DNA of 64,000 nt from OLB6 sp964467455 (lineage in GTDB: Bacteria; Bacteroidota; Ignavibacteria; Kapaibacteriales; Kapaibacteriaceae). The notes beneath the pieces were generated by a model. The model searched no databases. It saw only the letters and a list, made by a program, of their open reading frames with translations, and was not told the origin of the DNA. A program made the translations under genes and the position numbers. Every line of letters starts with the position of its first letter. Within the stretch, counting starts at the first letter, position 1. This document shows positions 9,337 to 17,942 of this stretch, piece after piece. The stretch is taken from NCBI GenBank assembly GCA_964467455.1, contig CAYXQJ010000001.1:248001-312000 (forward strand), written 5' to 3'.

Positions 9337-9804
9337 ATGCCTTCTTCAAATGATGTTGAATCCTTAAAACAGCACTTCGCCGATTATCTCCGGAAAAAGA
9401 AGTACCGAAACACGCAGGAACGCTCCAGGGTACTGGATCGGATCTCCGAATGGGACGACCATTTTTCGGCCGACGAACTGTATATGTTCATGAATACGTC
9501 CGGCGACCGGGTCTCGCGGGCCACGATCTATTCAACCCTCGAACTCTTGACGCAGTGCGGCATTTTGACCAAACACCGCTTCCAAGGCGAAAGCGCTCAT
9601 TATGAGCTGTCTTCCCGAATGCCTCACCACGACCACCTGATCTGCTCTGAATGTGGCCGGATCGTAGAATTCCGGAACGAAGACATCGATAAGATCCGAG
9701 ATGCAGTATGTTCGACCCTGGGCTTCCGGCCGATCTCCCATTCGCTGCAGATCAATGCCGTATGTCACGATCCGACGACCTGTCCGCACAATAGGACAGA
9801 ATAA
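9337..9804 (+). CDS. Fur-family metal-responsive repressor
   Basis: About 155 residues: an N-terminal winged helix (DYLRKKKYRNTQERSRVLDRI, then a recognition region SRATIYSTLELL) and a C-terminal dimerisation/metal domain. Metal-site markers are visible: MPHHDHLICSECG with C103 and C106, and a second Cys pair at C143 and C149 (CHDPTTC). This makes a structural Zn site likely. Fur, Zur and PerR share these features, so the sensed signal (iron, zinc or peroxide) cannot be told from sequence. I start at ATG 9337, just after the TATATTTG element; the longer ORF beginning at 9274 would include the promoter. It is divergent from speA and upstream of topA. Confidence 0.9.
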   Translation: MPSSNDVESLKQHFADYLRKKKYRNTQERSRVLDRISEWDDHFSADELYMFMNTSGDRVSRATIYSTLELLTQCGILTKHRFQGESAHYELSSRMPHHDHLICSECGRIVEFRNEDIDKIRDAVCSTLGFRPISHSLQINAVCHDPTTCPHNRTE

Positions 9805-9860
9805 CCGAATAACCGAATAACCGAATAACCGAAAAACCGAATACCTGAAGAACCGAAACC
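9805..9860 (+). repeat. Tandem octamer array CCGAATAA (seven units)
   Basis: Directly after the Fur-family stop codon, seven 8-bp units follow the consensus CCGAATAA: the first three are identical and the later four are diverged. They fill nearly the whole gap to topA. The same octamer, in the opposite orientation, occurs three times inside rluD (18631-18654). Confidence 0.9.
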
Positions 9861-9866
9861 TAGAGA

Positions 9867-12266
9867 ATGAAGAATCTTGTCATTGTTGAATCGCCGTCAA
9901 AGGCGAAGACCATTCAGAAATACCTGGGAGATGACTTTACCGTCACCTCCTGTATGGGGCACATCCGGGACCTTCCGGGGAATGACAAGGCCATCGATAT
10001 CGAGCATGGCTTCGTTCCCGTCTACGAGGTCAACGACGACAAAAAGAAGATCGTCGCCGAGCTCAAGAAACAAGCGAAGGCCGCTGACACCGTATGGCTG
10101 GCATCTGACGAAGACCGCGAAGGTGAGGCCATTGCCTGGCACCTTGCGGAAGCCCTCGACCTGGACGAACGCAAGACCCGCCGCATCGTCTTCCACGAGA
10201 TCACCAAACCGGCGATCGTTAACGCCATCAAGAACCCTCGCGGGATCGACATGGCGCTGGTCGACGCTCAGCAGGCCCGCCGCGTTCTCGACCGCCTCGT
10301 GGGGTACGGCCTCTCCCCTGTTCTGTGGCGCAAGATCCAACGTAACCTCTCGGCCGGACGTGTGCAGAGCGTTGCTGTCCGCCTCGTGGTTGAACGCGAA
10401 CGTGAGATCCAGGCCTTCACGGCAACTAGCCAATTCAAGATCACGGCAGAATTCACTGTCGACGGCAAGACCGTCACCGCAGAGCTGCCGCAACGATTCG
10501 ACACCGAAGAACAAGCCCGTGCCTTCCTAGAGAAGTGTAAGGGGGCGACCTTTACCGTCAACGATCTTGAAACAAAACCGGGTAAGAAGTCACCATCAGC
10601 CCCCTTCACCACATCGACGTTGCAACAAGAGGCGTCGAGAAAACTGGGGTATTCGTTGTCGCGCACGATGAAGTTGGCACAAGACCTCTATGAGGCGGGC
10701 CACATCACCTACATGCGTACCGACTCGGTGAACCTTTCTGAGTTGGCGATCGGTGCGGCCAAGGATCAGATCACATCTGCGTTTGGTGCCAACTATTCGA
10801 ATCCTAAACAGTACACTACAAAGGTCTCCAGCGCTCAGGAAGCACACGAAGCGATCCGTCCGACAGATTTCGCCCGCAGGACAGCCGGCGATTCCGATGC
10901 CCATCAACGACTCTATGAGCTGATCTACAAGCGTACGATCGCATCACAAATGGCTGAGGCCAAGCTTGAGAAGACCGTAGCTACGATCGGGATCTCCACA
11001 ACGTCGGAAGTCCTCACTGCCACCGGCGAGGTCTTGGTCTTTGATGGTTTCCTCAAGGTCTATATGGAATCGACCGATGAGGAGACGGATACAGAAGATG
11101 CGAAGATGCTTCCGCCGTTGAAGATCGGTCAACACTTGCCCCTTGACAAGATGCTTGCCCAAGAGCGATATCAACGTCCGCCGGCACGATTTACGGAAGC
11201 GTCGTTGGTGAAGAAACTGGAAGAGTTGGGCATCGGCCGTCCGTCGACCTATGCACCAACGATCTCAACGATCCAGGCACGCGGATATGTCGTCAAAGAA
11301 GACCGTGATGGTCGTGAACGTCAAGTGCGGGCGCTGACGATGAAGCAAGATGTGATCGACCGTGTGGTAAGCACGGAGATCACGGGCGCGGAACGATCGA
11401 AGTTGTTCCCTACCGACATCGGCAGCGTGGTCACAGACTTCTTGATCAAACACTTCGATGAGATCATGGACTACAATTTCACGGCTACCGTGGAAAAGCA
11501 GTTCGATGAGATCGCTGAAGGACGATTGAAGTGGAATACGATGATCGCGTCGTTCTACGGGCCGTTCCAAGAAGACCTGAAACGTACAGCTGAGACCGCC
11601 GAACGTCAGAGCGGTGAACGCCTTCTTGGTGTTGACCCCAAGTCCGGCAAAAACGTCTACGTCCGTCTTGCCCGCTACGGACCCATCGCCCAGATCGGCG
11701 ATGCCGAAGATGAAGACAAGAAACAAAAAGGTCTTCCCGGCAAGTTCTCGATCGAGACCATCACCCTTGACGAAGCGATGGAGCTGTTCAAGTTCCCGCG
11801 CGTCGTGGGCGACTTCGAGGGCAAACCGATGGTGGTGAAGGTCGGACGGTTTGGTCCCTACATCGACCATGACGGTACGTTTGCCTCTGTGCCCAAGGAA
11901 GAAGACCCACTGACCATTACCGCTGCTCGTGCTGAAGAATTGATCGTGGCAAAACGCATCGCCATTGCCGAGCGCACCATCAAAGAGTTCCCGGAGAATC
12001 CTGATATCAAGGTTCTCAAGGGGCGGTGGGGTCCGTTCATCCAATACGGCAAGGCCAACATCCGTATTCCCAAAGGAACGGATGCAGCAACGCTGACACT
12101 GGAGCAATGTCTGGAGTTGGCAGCAGCGCAGGCGCCGGAAAAGCCGGCAAAGGGTGAAAAGGCGAAAGGGCGAAAGGGTGAAACAGAGACGGCAGCAAAG
12201 AAGGCTGTCAAAAAGGTAGCGAAGAAAGCTGCCAAGAAGACTGCAGCCAAGAAAGCCAAGAAGTAG
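9867..12266 (+). CDS. topA: DNA topoisomerase I (type IA) with basic tail
   Basis: About 799 residues. It relaxes negative supercoils through a transient 5'-phosphotyrosine link. The Toprim domain opens with VIVESPSKAKTIQKYLG and contains DEDREGEAIAWH near residue 81. The catalytic Tyr is Y282 in ITYMRTDSVN. The C-terminal third has topoisomerase C-terminal repeats (e.g. GRFGPYIDHDG, GRWGPFIQYGK), not the four-Cys zinc fingers of the E. coli enzyme. The last ~40 residues are a Lys/Ala tail (KKAVKKVAKKAAKK) like the H1-like protein at 20.4 kb. The tail is partly encoded by an octamer-like repeat (GGGTGAAA/GGGCGAAA, about 12158-12185). It is followed after 3 nt by the next gene. Confidence 0.95.
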   Translation: MKNLVIVESPSKAKTIQKYLGDDFTVTSCMGHIRDLPGNDKAIDIEHGFVPVYEVNDDKKKIVAELKKQAKAADTVWLASDEDREGEAIAWHLAEALDLDERKTRRIVFHEITKPAIVNAIKNPRGIDMALVDAQQARRVLDRLVGYGLSPVLWRKIQRNLSAGRVQSVAVRLVVEREREIQAFTATSQFKITAEFTVDGKTVTAELPQRFDTEEQARAFLEKCKGATFTVNDLETKPGKKSPSAPFTTSTLQQEASRKLGYSLSRTMKLAQDLYEAGHITYMRTDSVNLSELAIGAAKDQITSAFGANYSNPKQYTTKVSSAQEAHEAIRPTDFARRTAGDSDAHQRLYELIYKRTIASQMAEAKLEKTVATIGISTTSEVLTATGEVLVFDGFLKVYMESTDEETDTEDAKMLPPLKIGQHLPLDKMLAQERYQRPPARFTEASLVKKLEELGIGRPSTYAPTISTIQARGYVVKEDRDGRERQVRALTMKQDVIDRVVSTEITGAERSKLFPTDIGSVVTDFLIKHFDEIMDYNFTATVEKQFDEIAEGRLKWNTMIASFYGPFQEDLKRTAETAERQSGERLLGVDPKSGKNVYVRLARYGPIAQIGDAEDEDKKQKGLPGKFSIETITLDEAMELFKFPRVVGDFEGKPMVVKVGRFGPYIDHDGTFASVPKEEDPLTITAARAEELIVAKRIAIAERTIKEFPENPDIKVLKGRWGPFIQYGKANIRIPKGTDAATLTLEQCLELAAAQAPEKPAKGEKAKGRKGETETAAKKAVKKVAKKAAKKTAAKKAKK

Positions 12267-12269
12267 GAT

Positions 12270-14333
12270 GTGCACGGCGTGTTGACAGCAAGGGCCATAT
12301 CGATCGGCATCCTACTGTTGACGAGCGCCGTGTTCGCTCTAGCTGAGGTCACGATCACCGGACCGAAGGTCTTGTGTGAAGGCACGACGGCTACACTGAC
12401 CGCACCGGCAGGGATGCGATCATATCGTTGGAGCACTGGTGCAACCACACCGTCCATCACCGTGGCGTCTGCCGGTACGTATCGCGTTGATGTGATCAAA
12501 GCCGATGGTACGCCGGACTTCGGCACCATCGATCTGCTACCCGGATTCTCACCACGTGTACGCATCGGCAACCCGATCGAATACCTCTGTAACGGTGATG
12601 AAGCGCGACTCGAGGCACCGGCCATCTATAAGCGTTATCTATGGTCGACCGGAGATACCACTTCCTTCATTACGGTCACAACGGAAGGAACGTATTCGTT
12701 GACCGTTGTCGATTCGAACGACTGTGTTGGGACAAGTGATGCCGTGCGCATCATCGTGATCGATCGACCACGTCTCGATCTAGCTGGACCAAATGCTGCA
12801 TGCAGAGCAGCGCCGATCACGTACAGCACATCCATCATCGGCGGTGCGACGTACTTGTGGAGCATCAACGGTGGCACGATCAACGTTGGACAATCTTCGT
12901 CAGCAGTGTCGGTAACATGGCAACGATCCGGCGTGATCACCGTGTTGGTGCAAGTTCCGCGTCCTGATGGAGGTACGTGCGACACGACCATCTCGATGGC
13001 CGTCAACGTCGGCGCCCGACTCCGTCCGGAGATCTTGTATGATCGGAGTTCACTCTGCACCGGCGACACCATCGTCTTGAGCGCAACAACAGGGTTTGCC
13101 TCGTATCTCTGGAACACCGGCGCGTCGACACCGTCGATCACCGTCACGACCGGCGGACCGTACTGGGTAGCTGTCACCGACTCATCTGGATGTTCCGGTT
13201 CAAGCGATACTCTCACCGTGATCGAATATCCGAACCCCACCATCACCGTCAATGGCGGCAGCACCATTTGTGACAACGCTCCCCTTCAACTCACTGCAAC
13301 ATCATCTGCGAACGACGTTGTGCTCTGGGAATGGAACACGGGTGCACGTACGGCATCGATCACGGTCACCACTCCCGGACGATATCGCGTTGCGGGCTGG
13401 ACGATCAACGGATGCACCGACACAACAGAGGTCGACGTCACCACCGGCGATCGTCTCTACATCGGCAGTGCAACGCCGATCATCCTGCCAACCATCCGCG
13501 TTGGCACGATGGCCATCGACTCGTCGCGTATCGACTACGCATCCAACACTACCATGACCATCCAGTCCATCACGGAGGACCATCCTGACCTCACTCTTAT
13601 ACAACCCTTACCAAGTGTTGTACCGGCCAACACTCCCGTCTTTGTGCCTGTACGTTGGACTCCACAACAAGCCGGCGTCCTTGACGATACGATCACCGTT
13701 GTTGTGCTGAACCTCACATGTCCTGACACGCTGCACATTCGCATCACCGGACTCGCCATCGAAGACACATCGGCCGTTCCCCTATCGATCGTCATCCCGG
13801 ATGCGACCGTCAATATCGCCTCACCCATCGATCACCCCGTCCACATCTCCATCAACGATGCGCAACAGCGTTCCGGCAGTTTGCTGTTCAACATTTCGTT
13901 CGATAGGCGCACGGTGTTATTCAACTCCGTCACAGGTGCAAAGATCACCTCTGACGTGATCGCAGGAAATGAACGCGTCATCACGTTCTATCTTGAATTC
14001 GTTCCTTTCGAACGTGACACGACGATCTACCTGAATGTAGCCGGGATCCTGCAGCCCTCGCTCACGTCAACCCTCACTCCAAGCAGTGTCATTCTCGGTG
14101 CCAGTGTCAATGCACTCCCTACCTATCGTCCGGGAACCCTCACCTTCACCGGTTGCTGGTTGCCCGGTCGAATGATCACCCTGACGGAAGGGGGCGGAGT
14201 GGTTCGTCGCAGATACGACATGACCGGCAGAGAGCTGGAACCCCAAGCCCCCTGTCGGCCATGTATCATTGTCGACGTCGACGCGAACGGTCGACTCGTT
14301 GGTACTTACTTAATGAACAGCATCTCGCGATAA
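12270..14333 (+). CDS. Secreted protein with Ig-like/gliding-motility-type repeats
   Basis: About 687 residues from a GTG; the hydrophobic stretch ISIGILLLTSAVFALA is a signal peptide. Residues ~30-400 contain several Bacteroidota surface-protein modules, each with a Y-x-W-(S/N)-T-G-x-x-T core and a closing S-I-T-V...G-x-Y strand (SYRWSTGATTPSITV, YLWNTGASTPSITV, EWNTGARTASITV). One PKD-like unit (ATYLWSINGG) lies among them. The C-terminus (RRRYDMTGRELEPQAP...GRLVGTYLM) resembles a shortened T9SS sorting tail, but it is not a clear match. Start uncertain by a few codons. It follows topA by 3 nt and its last 28 nt overlap the convergent glutamine synthetase gene. Confidence 0.8.
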   Translation: MHGVLTARAISIGILLLTSAVFALAEVTITGPKVLCEGTTATLTAPAGMRSYRWSTGATTPSITVASAGTYRVDVIKADGTPDFGTIDLLPGFSPRVRIGNPIEYLCNGDEARLEAPAIYKRYLWSTGDTTSFITVTTEGTYSLTVVDSNDCVGTSDAVRIIVIDRPRLDLAGPNAACRAAPITYSTSIIGGATYLWSINGGTINVGQSSSAVSVTWQRSGVITVLVQVPRPDGGTCDTTISMAVNVGARLRPEILYDRSSLCTGDTIVLSATTGFASYLWNTGASTPSITVTTGGPYWVAVTDSSGCSGSSDTLTVIEYPNPTITVNGGSTICDNAPLQLTATSSANDVVLWEWNTGARTASITVTTPGRYRVAGWTINGCTDTTEVDVTTGDRLYIGSATPIILPTIRVGTMAIDSSRIDYASNTTMTIQSITEDHPDLTLIQPLPSVVPANTPVFVPVRWTPQQAGVLDDTITVVVLNLTCPDTLHIRITGLAIEDTSAVPLSIVIPDATVNIASPIDHPVHISINDAQQRSGSLLFNISFDRRTVLFNSVTGAKITSDVIAGNERVITFYLEFVPFERDTTIYLNVAGILQPSLTSTLTPSSVILGASVNALPTYRPGTLTFTGCWLPGRMITLTEGGGVVRRRYDMTGRELEPQAPCRPCIIVDVDANGRLVGTYLMNSISR

Positions 14334-16462
14334 CCCGGCAGCGGCCAGGTCTCATACGAGCACACACGCTCAAGATCGTCGACGGCAGACCTCACGGCAT
14401 TCATGGCCGGGATCACGTTGTGCAGCATGTGTTTGGCTTTGCTGTGCACGGTATCACCGCCGAGTTCCGTGTTCTGTTGGTGCAAGACGTCCAATGCGTC
14501 GCCTAGAGCGTCGATCTTGGCAGCAAGATCGTCAGCCGTACGTTGTGCCGCTTTGGAGACACCGGCAACACCTTGTACGTGTGCAAGGTACTTGAGAGCA
14601 CTCGGCAGGATCTGCGTTTGCGCCATCCACTCCGTGGTCTCACCTTCGATGTTCACGGTCTTAAAGTACTGATCGAACATGATGTCTTCACGCGCTTCTA
14701 GTTCTCGCTGTGAAAGCACCTTGTATGACGAGAACAGCGCGATGTTCTTCTTATCAAGCAAATGCTCGAAGGCATCGATCGACGTGCGCAGGTTGAGCAG
14801 TCCACGCTTCTTCGCTTCCTTCTGCCAAGCATCAGAATAGCCGTCACCGTTGAAGATGATGCGCTCGTGCGTCTTGTACGTTTCTTTCAGTACATCCTTC
14901 AGTGCCGTTTCGAAGGACTGGCGCTTCTTCATTTTCGCTTCGATCTTTGCCGACATGGCATCGATCGATTCGGCAACGATCGTATTCAACACCGTGATCG
15001 GGAAGGATACCGATTGTGACGAACCAACGGCGCGAAACTCGAACTTGTTGCCCGTGAATGCGAACGGCGACGTACGATTACGATCTCCTGTATGCTGAGG
15101 CAGCGGCGGCAACACCGGCGTCCCAAGGCCAAGCAGTCCACCCTTCTTAGAAGAGTTTGCTCCGCCCTTGACGATACGCTCGAACACACCTGACAATTCA
15201 TCGCCCAAAAAGATCGATAAGATGGCAGGGGGCGCTTCATTGGCACCAAGTCGATGGTCGTTCGAAGCAGAGGCAACACACACACGCAGCAGGTCTTGGT
15301 AGAGATCTACGGCACGGATCACCGCAGCACAGAAGAACAAGAAGTGCATGTTGTCGTGTGGCGTGTCACCCGGCTCAAGTAGGTTGACGCCCGTATCCGT
15401 CGCGATCGACCAATTGACGTGTTTGCCGGAACCGTTGATGCCGCTGAAGGGCTTTTCGTGCATCAGGCAAACAAGTCCGTACCGACGAGCCGTGTTGCGC
15501 AGCACTTGCATCACCAGCTGTTGGTGGTCAGCAGCGATGTTGGAGTGTTCAAAGATCGGAGCAAGTTCATACTGTCCGGGAGCGACCTCGTTATGCCGCG
15601 TTTTGACCGGAATACCCAAGGCGTACAATTGATGCTCGACGTCGGTCATGTACGTCAATATCCGGCTTGGGATCGAACCAAAGTAGTGGTCTTCAAGTTC
15701 TTGTCCTCGCGGAGGCCGGGCACCAAAGAGCGTGCGGCCCGTCATGATCAGATCCGGGCGACGGTAGGCGAACTCTTCGTCAACAAGAAAGTACTCTTGT
15801 TCGGCGCCAACAGTGGAGACGACCTTTGTTGCTTCTTTCTCATTGAACAACGCCAACGCACGCATTGCGGCTTTGTTCACTGCTTCCATCGAACGCAGCA
15901 GTGGTGTTTTCAGGTCAAGCGCTTCACCGGTCCATGAAGCGAATGCGGTCGGTACACAAAGTGTCGCTCCGTTCGGGTGACGAATGATGAAGGCCGGTGA
16001 CGTCGGATCCCACGCTGTGTAGCCGCGGGCTTCGAACGTCGCGCGAAGTCCACCCGACGGAAAGGATGATGCATCCGGCTCACCTTGGATCAGTTCTTTG
16101 CCCGAGAACTGCGAGATCGCAGAACCATCGCTGGTGGGCGTAACGAAGGATTCATGTTTTTCTGCCGTCAGACCGGTGAGCGGCTGGAACCAGTGTGTGT
16201 AATGGGTCGCCCCCTTCTCCATGGCCCACGTCTTCATGGCAAGGGCGACCGTGTCGGCGATAGCCGGATCGATCGCGGCACCACGTTCCATGGTTGCCTG
16301 CAGACTCTTCCAGGCCGGTTTGGAGAGGCGCTGACGCAGCTCTTCCATCGTGAGGACATCGGAGGCGAAGACCTCCGAGATCACGTCGGCCGGCGTTGGC
16401 GTGTTGAGTCCGTCAAAACGCCAGTTGCGTGCAGCAGAGACGACGTCAAATTGATGTTGCAT
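14306..16462 (-). CDS. glnN: Glutamine synthetase type III (GlnN)
   Basis: About 718 residues, the size of the long GSIII enzymes of Bacteroidota, which make glutamine from glutamate, ammonia and ATP. Recognisable motifs are GAEQEYFLVDEEFAYRRPDL, SNIAADHQQLVMQVL, GINGSGKHVNWSI and GNKFEFRAVGSSQSVSFPI, all characteristic of type III rather than GlnA. I use ATG 16462; an in-frame GTG at 16471 overlaps the stop of the upstream Lrp-type gene, so the two are surely co-transcribed and probably translationally coupled. The pairing suggests control of ammonia assimilation by the Lrp-type protein. The 3' end overlaps the convergent secreted-protein gene by 28 nt. Confidence 0.94.
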   Translation of the reverse strand: MQHQFDVVSAARNWRFDGLNTPTPADVISEVFASDVLTMEELRQRLSKPAWKSLQATMERGAAIDPAIADTVALAMKTWAMEKGATHYTHWFQPLTGLTAEKHESFVTPTSDGSAISQFSGKELIQGEPDASSFPSGGLRATFEARGYTAWDPTSPAFIIRHPNGATLCVPTAFASWTGEALDLKTPLLRSMEAVNKAAMRALALFNEKEATKVVSTVGAEQEYFLVDEEFAYRRPDLIMTGRTLFGARPPRGQELEDHYFGSIPSRILTYMTDVEHQLYALGIPVKTRHNEVAPGQYELAPIFEHSNIAADHQQLVMQVLRNTARRYGLVCLMHEKPFSGINGSGKHVNWSIATDTGVNLLEPGDTPHDNMHFLFFCAAVIRAVDLYQDLLRVCVASASNDHRLGANEAPPAILSIFLGDELSGVFERIVKGGANSSKKGGLLGLGTPVLPPLPQHTGDRNRTSPFAFTGNKFEFRAVGSSQSVSFPITVLNTIVAESIDAMSAKIEAKMKKRQSFETALKDVLKETYKTHERIIFNGDGYSDAWQKEAKKRGLLNLRTSIDAFEHLLDKKNIALFSSYKVLSQRELEAREDIMFDQYFKTVNIEGETTEWMAQTQILPSALKYLAHVQGVAGVSKAAQRTADDLAAKIDALGDALDVLHQQNTELGGDTVHSKAKHMLHNVIPAMNAVRSAVDDLERVCSYETWPLPGYREMLFIK

Positions 16463-16467
16463 GAAGA

Positions 16468-16932
16468 TCACCGATCATTGTTGAGTGGGAGGACCATTGA
16501 CTCTTTATGTGTGCTGAGGACAACATTGGTGAAGGTACCCGAGACCCCCTTCCATTGTTGGATAGCCGAAAGAAGACCTTCGAGGGCGGCGGTGTTGGCA
16601 ACGCGTACCTTGATCAGGTGCGATGCCGTGCCGGTGATGGCATGACATTCAAGGATCTCCTTTCGAGAGCGGCATTGACGCCGAAAGGCATCATATTGCG
16701 CACTGGAATCGATGTTGACGAAGATGAAAGCGGCAACGTCGAGACCGGCGGCATTGGGATCGACCTGTGTTGTATAGCCCTTGATCACGCCATCGGCTTC
16801 GAGACGCTTGACGTGGTCACTGACGGTCGGGACCGAAGAACCGACCTGTTCAGCGATCTCGCTGAGACTGAGTCTGGCATTCTCCTGGAGGAGAGCACAG
16901 ATCGCACGGTCAAGGTCCTTCAATGTTGGCAT
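16468..16932 (-). CDS. Lrp/AsnC-family transcriptional regulator
   Basis: About 154 residues, normal for the family. The N-terminal helix-turn-helix begins LKDLDRAICALLQENARLSLSEIAEQVG and its recognition helix is SVPTVSDHVKRLEADGVI. The C-terminal RAM ligand/oligomerisation domain includes ECHAITGTASHLIKVRV. I start at ATG 16932; the frame stays open upstream, but that extension (YRLTNVKFVVEKLYKC) is not family-like. Immediately upstream of glnN in the same operon, it likely regulates glutamine synthetase and itself in response to an amino acid. The ligand cannot be named. Confidence 0.9.
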   Translation of the reverse strand: MPTLKDLDRAICALLQENARLSLSEIAEQVGSSVPTVSDHVKRLEADGVIKGYTTQVDPNAAGLDVAAFIFVNIDSSAQYDAFRRQCRSRKEILECHAITGTASHLIKVRVANTAALEGLLSAIQQWKGVSGTFTNVVLSTHKESMVLPLNNDR

Positions 16933-16967
16933 TGTATTACATTTGTAAAGTTTTTCGACGACAAACT

Positions 16968-16979
16968 TAACGTTCGTTA
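16968..16979. promoter_or_regulatory. Small palindrome between lrp-like gene and mtgA
   Basis: TAACG-TT-CGTTA is a perfect inverted repeat with a 2-bp spacer. It sits 36 nt upstream of the Lrp-type start and 7 nt upstream of the mtgA start. Lrp/AsnC proteins usually autoregulate through such sites, but a 12-bp palindrome alone is weak evidence. Confidence 0.25.
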
Positions 16980-16985
16980 GACGAT

Positions 16986-17681
16986 ATGTCAAGACTCTTT
17001 CGAATTCTGATCGTTTGGCCATTCAAGATCTTCTTGATCTCAACGGCGGTCTTCATCGTTTCCGTGGTGGTATTGAAGTACCTTCCGATGTCGACGACAC
17101 CGTTGATGCTCAAGCGTCTCATCGAGGCCCCATTTACCGGCCATCGTATCGCGATGGAGCAACAATGGGTCAGTTACGACGAGGTCTCGCCGTGGGTCTT
17201 TCGCGGCGTGATCGGCGGCGAAGACGGCGGATTCATGCGTCACGAGGGCGTGGATTGGCGTGCGGTCGAGAATGCCAAACGCGCCAACCCGGGTCGGATC
17301 AAGCGGGGTCGGCCGCCGCTGGGCGCATCGACGATCACCATGCAGTGTGCGCGTAATGCCTTCCTGCTCCCCTTCCGAAACATGGTCCGCAAGGCGTTTG
17401 AGGTCGGCATCACCTACGTCATCGAATTCGTCTGGGGAAAGAAGCGCATCCTTGAGGTCTACGTCAACATCATTGAATGGGGCGACGGCTTCTACGGCAT
17501 CGAGGCCGCAGCACAGCACTACTTTGGCAAACGAGCCAAGGATCTCACGCGGGATGAAGCGGCCCGCTTGGCCGCCGTGGTCCCCAACCCCCGCCGCTTC
17601 CACGCCGACAAACCATCACCCTACACGCAGAAGCGTATCGCCTTCATCAAGGGGCGCATGGGTGTGGCTATTCCGCGCTAG
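16986..17681 (+). CDS. mtgA: Monofunctional biosynthetic peptidoglycan transglycosylase (GT51)
   Basis: About 231 residues. It polymerises lipid II into glycan strands without a transpeptidase domain. One N-terminal membrane helix (residues ~8-30) anchors it in the inner membrane. The catalytic Glu is E79 in GEDGGFMRHEGVDW. Other GT51 motifs follow: RPPLGASTITMQCARNAFL, a K-R-I-L-E-V-Y-V-N segment, WGDGFYGIEAAAQHYFGK and DEAARLAAVVPNP. The start ATG 16986 lies in the short gap divergent from the Lrp-type gene. The gene runs into a 15-bp repeat palindrome shared with rluD. Confidence 0.94.
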   Translation: MSRLFRILIVWPFKIFLISTAVFIVSVVVLKYLPMSTTPLMLKRLIEAPFTGHRIAMEQQWVSYDEVSPWVFRGVIGGEDGGFMRHEGVDWRAVENAKRANPGRIKRGRPPLGASTITMQCARNAFLLPFRNMVRKAFEVGITYVIEFVWGKKRILEVYVNIIEWGDGFYGIEAAAQHYFGKRAKDLTRDEAARLAAVVPNPRRFHADKPSPYTQKRIAFIKGRMGVAIPR

Positions 17682-17685
17682 GTCC

Positions 17686-17942
17686 GGGACGTCGAAGTCT
17701 GGGACGTCTAGCAAAGCGACGTCGAAGTCTGCGACATCGAGATCCGCGACAGTAAGAACCTACACTCACTCCGACTCTTACTTCGCCATTAGAGATGTCG
17801 CTGTGCTAGATGTCGCTGTGCCATATGTCGCTGTGCTAGATGTCGCTGTGCTAGATGTCGCCGTGCCATATGTCGCTGTGCTAGATGTCGCTGTGCCAGA
17901 TGTCGCTGTGCTAGATGTCGCTGTGCGAGTTGTCGCCGCGCG
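17686..17942. repeat. Two inverted arrays of 15-bp tandem repeats between mtgA and rluD
   Basis: Left array: five 15-bp units at 17686-17760 (consensus GCGACGTCGAAGTCT). A 32-bp spacer follows, then ten 15-bp units at 17793-17942 (consensus AGATGTCGCTGTGCT, with ATATG variants). The left units resemble the reverse complement of the right ones (up to 12 of 15 positions), so the block could fold as a large imperfect hairpin between two convergent genes. The rluD stop codon lies inside the eighth and ninth units. Read on the minus strand, most units carry the same Ser-Asp-Ile-stop, suggesting the array grew from the 3' end of rluD. Confidence 0.9.

Noticed and set aside
17686..17942. The tandem repeats as a CRISPR array
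   Set aside because: Units are 15 bp and directly adjacent with no unique spacers; there are no cas genes in the window.
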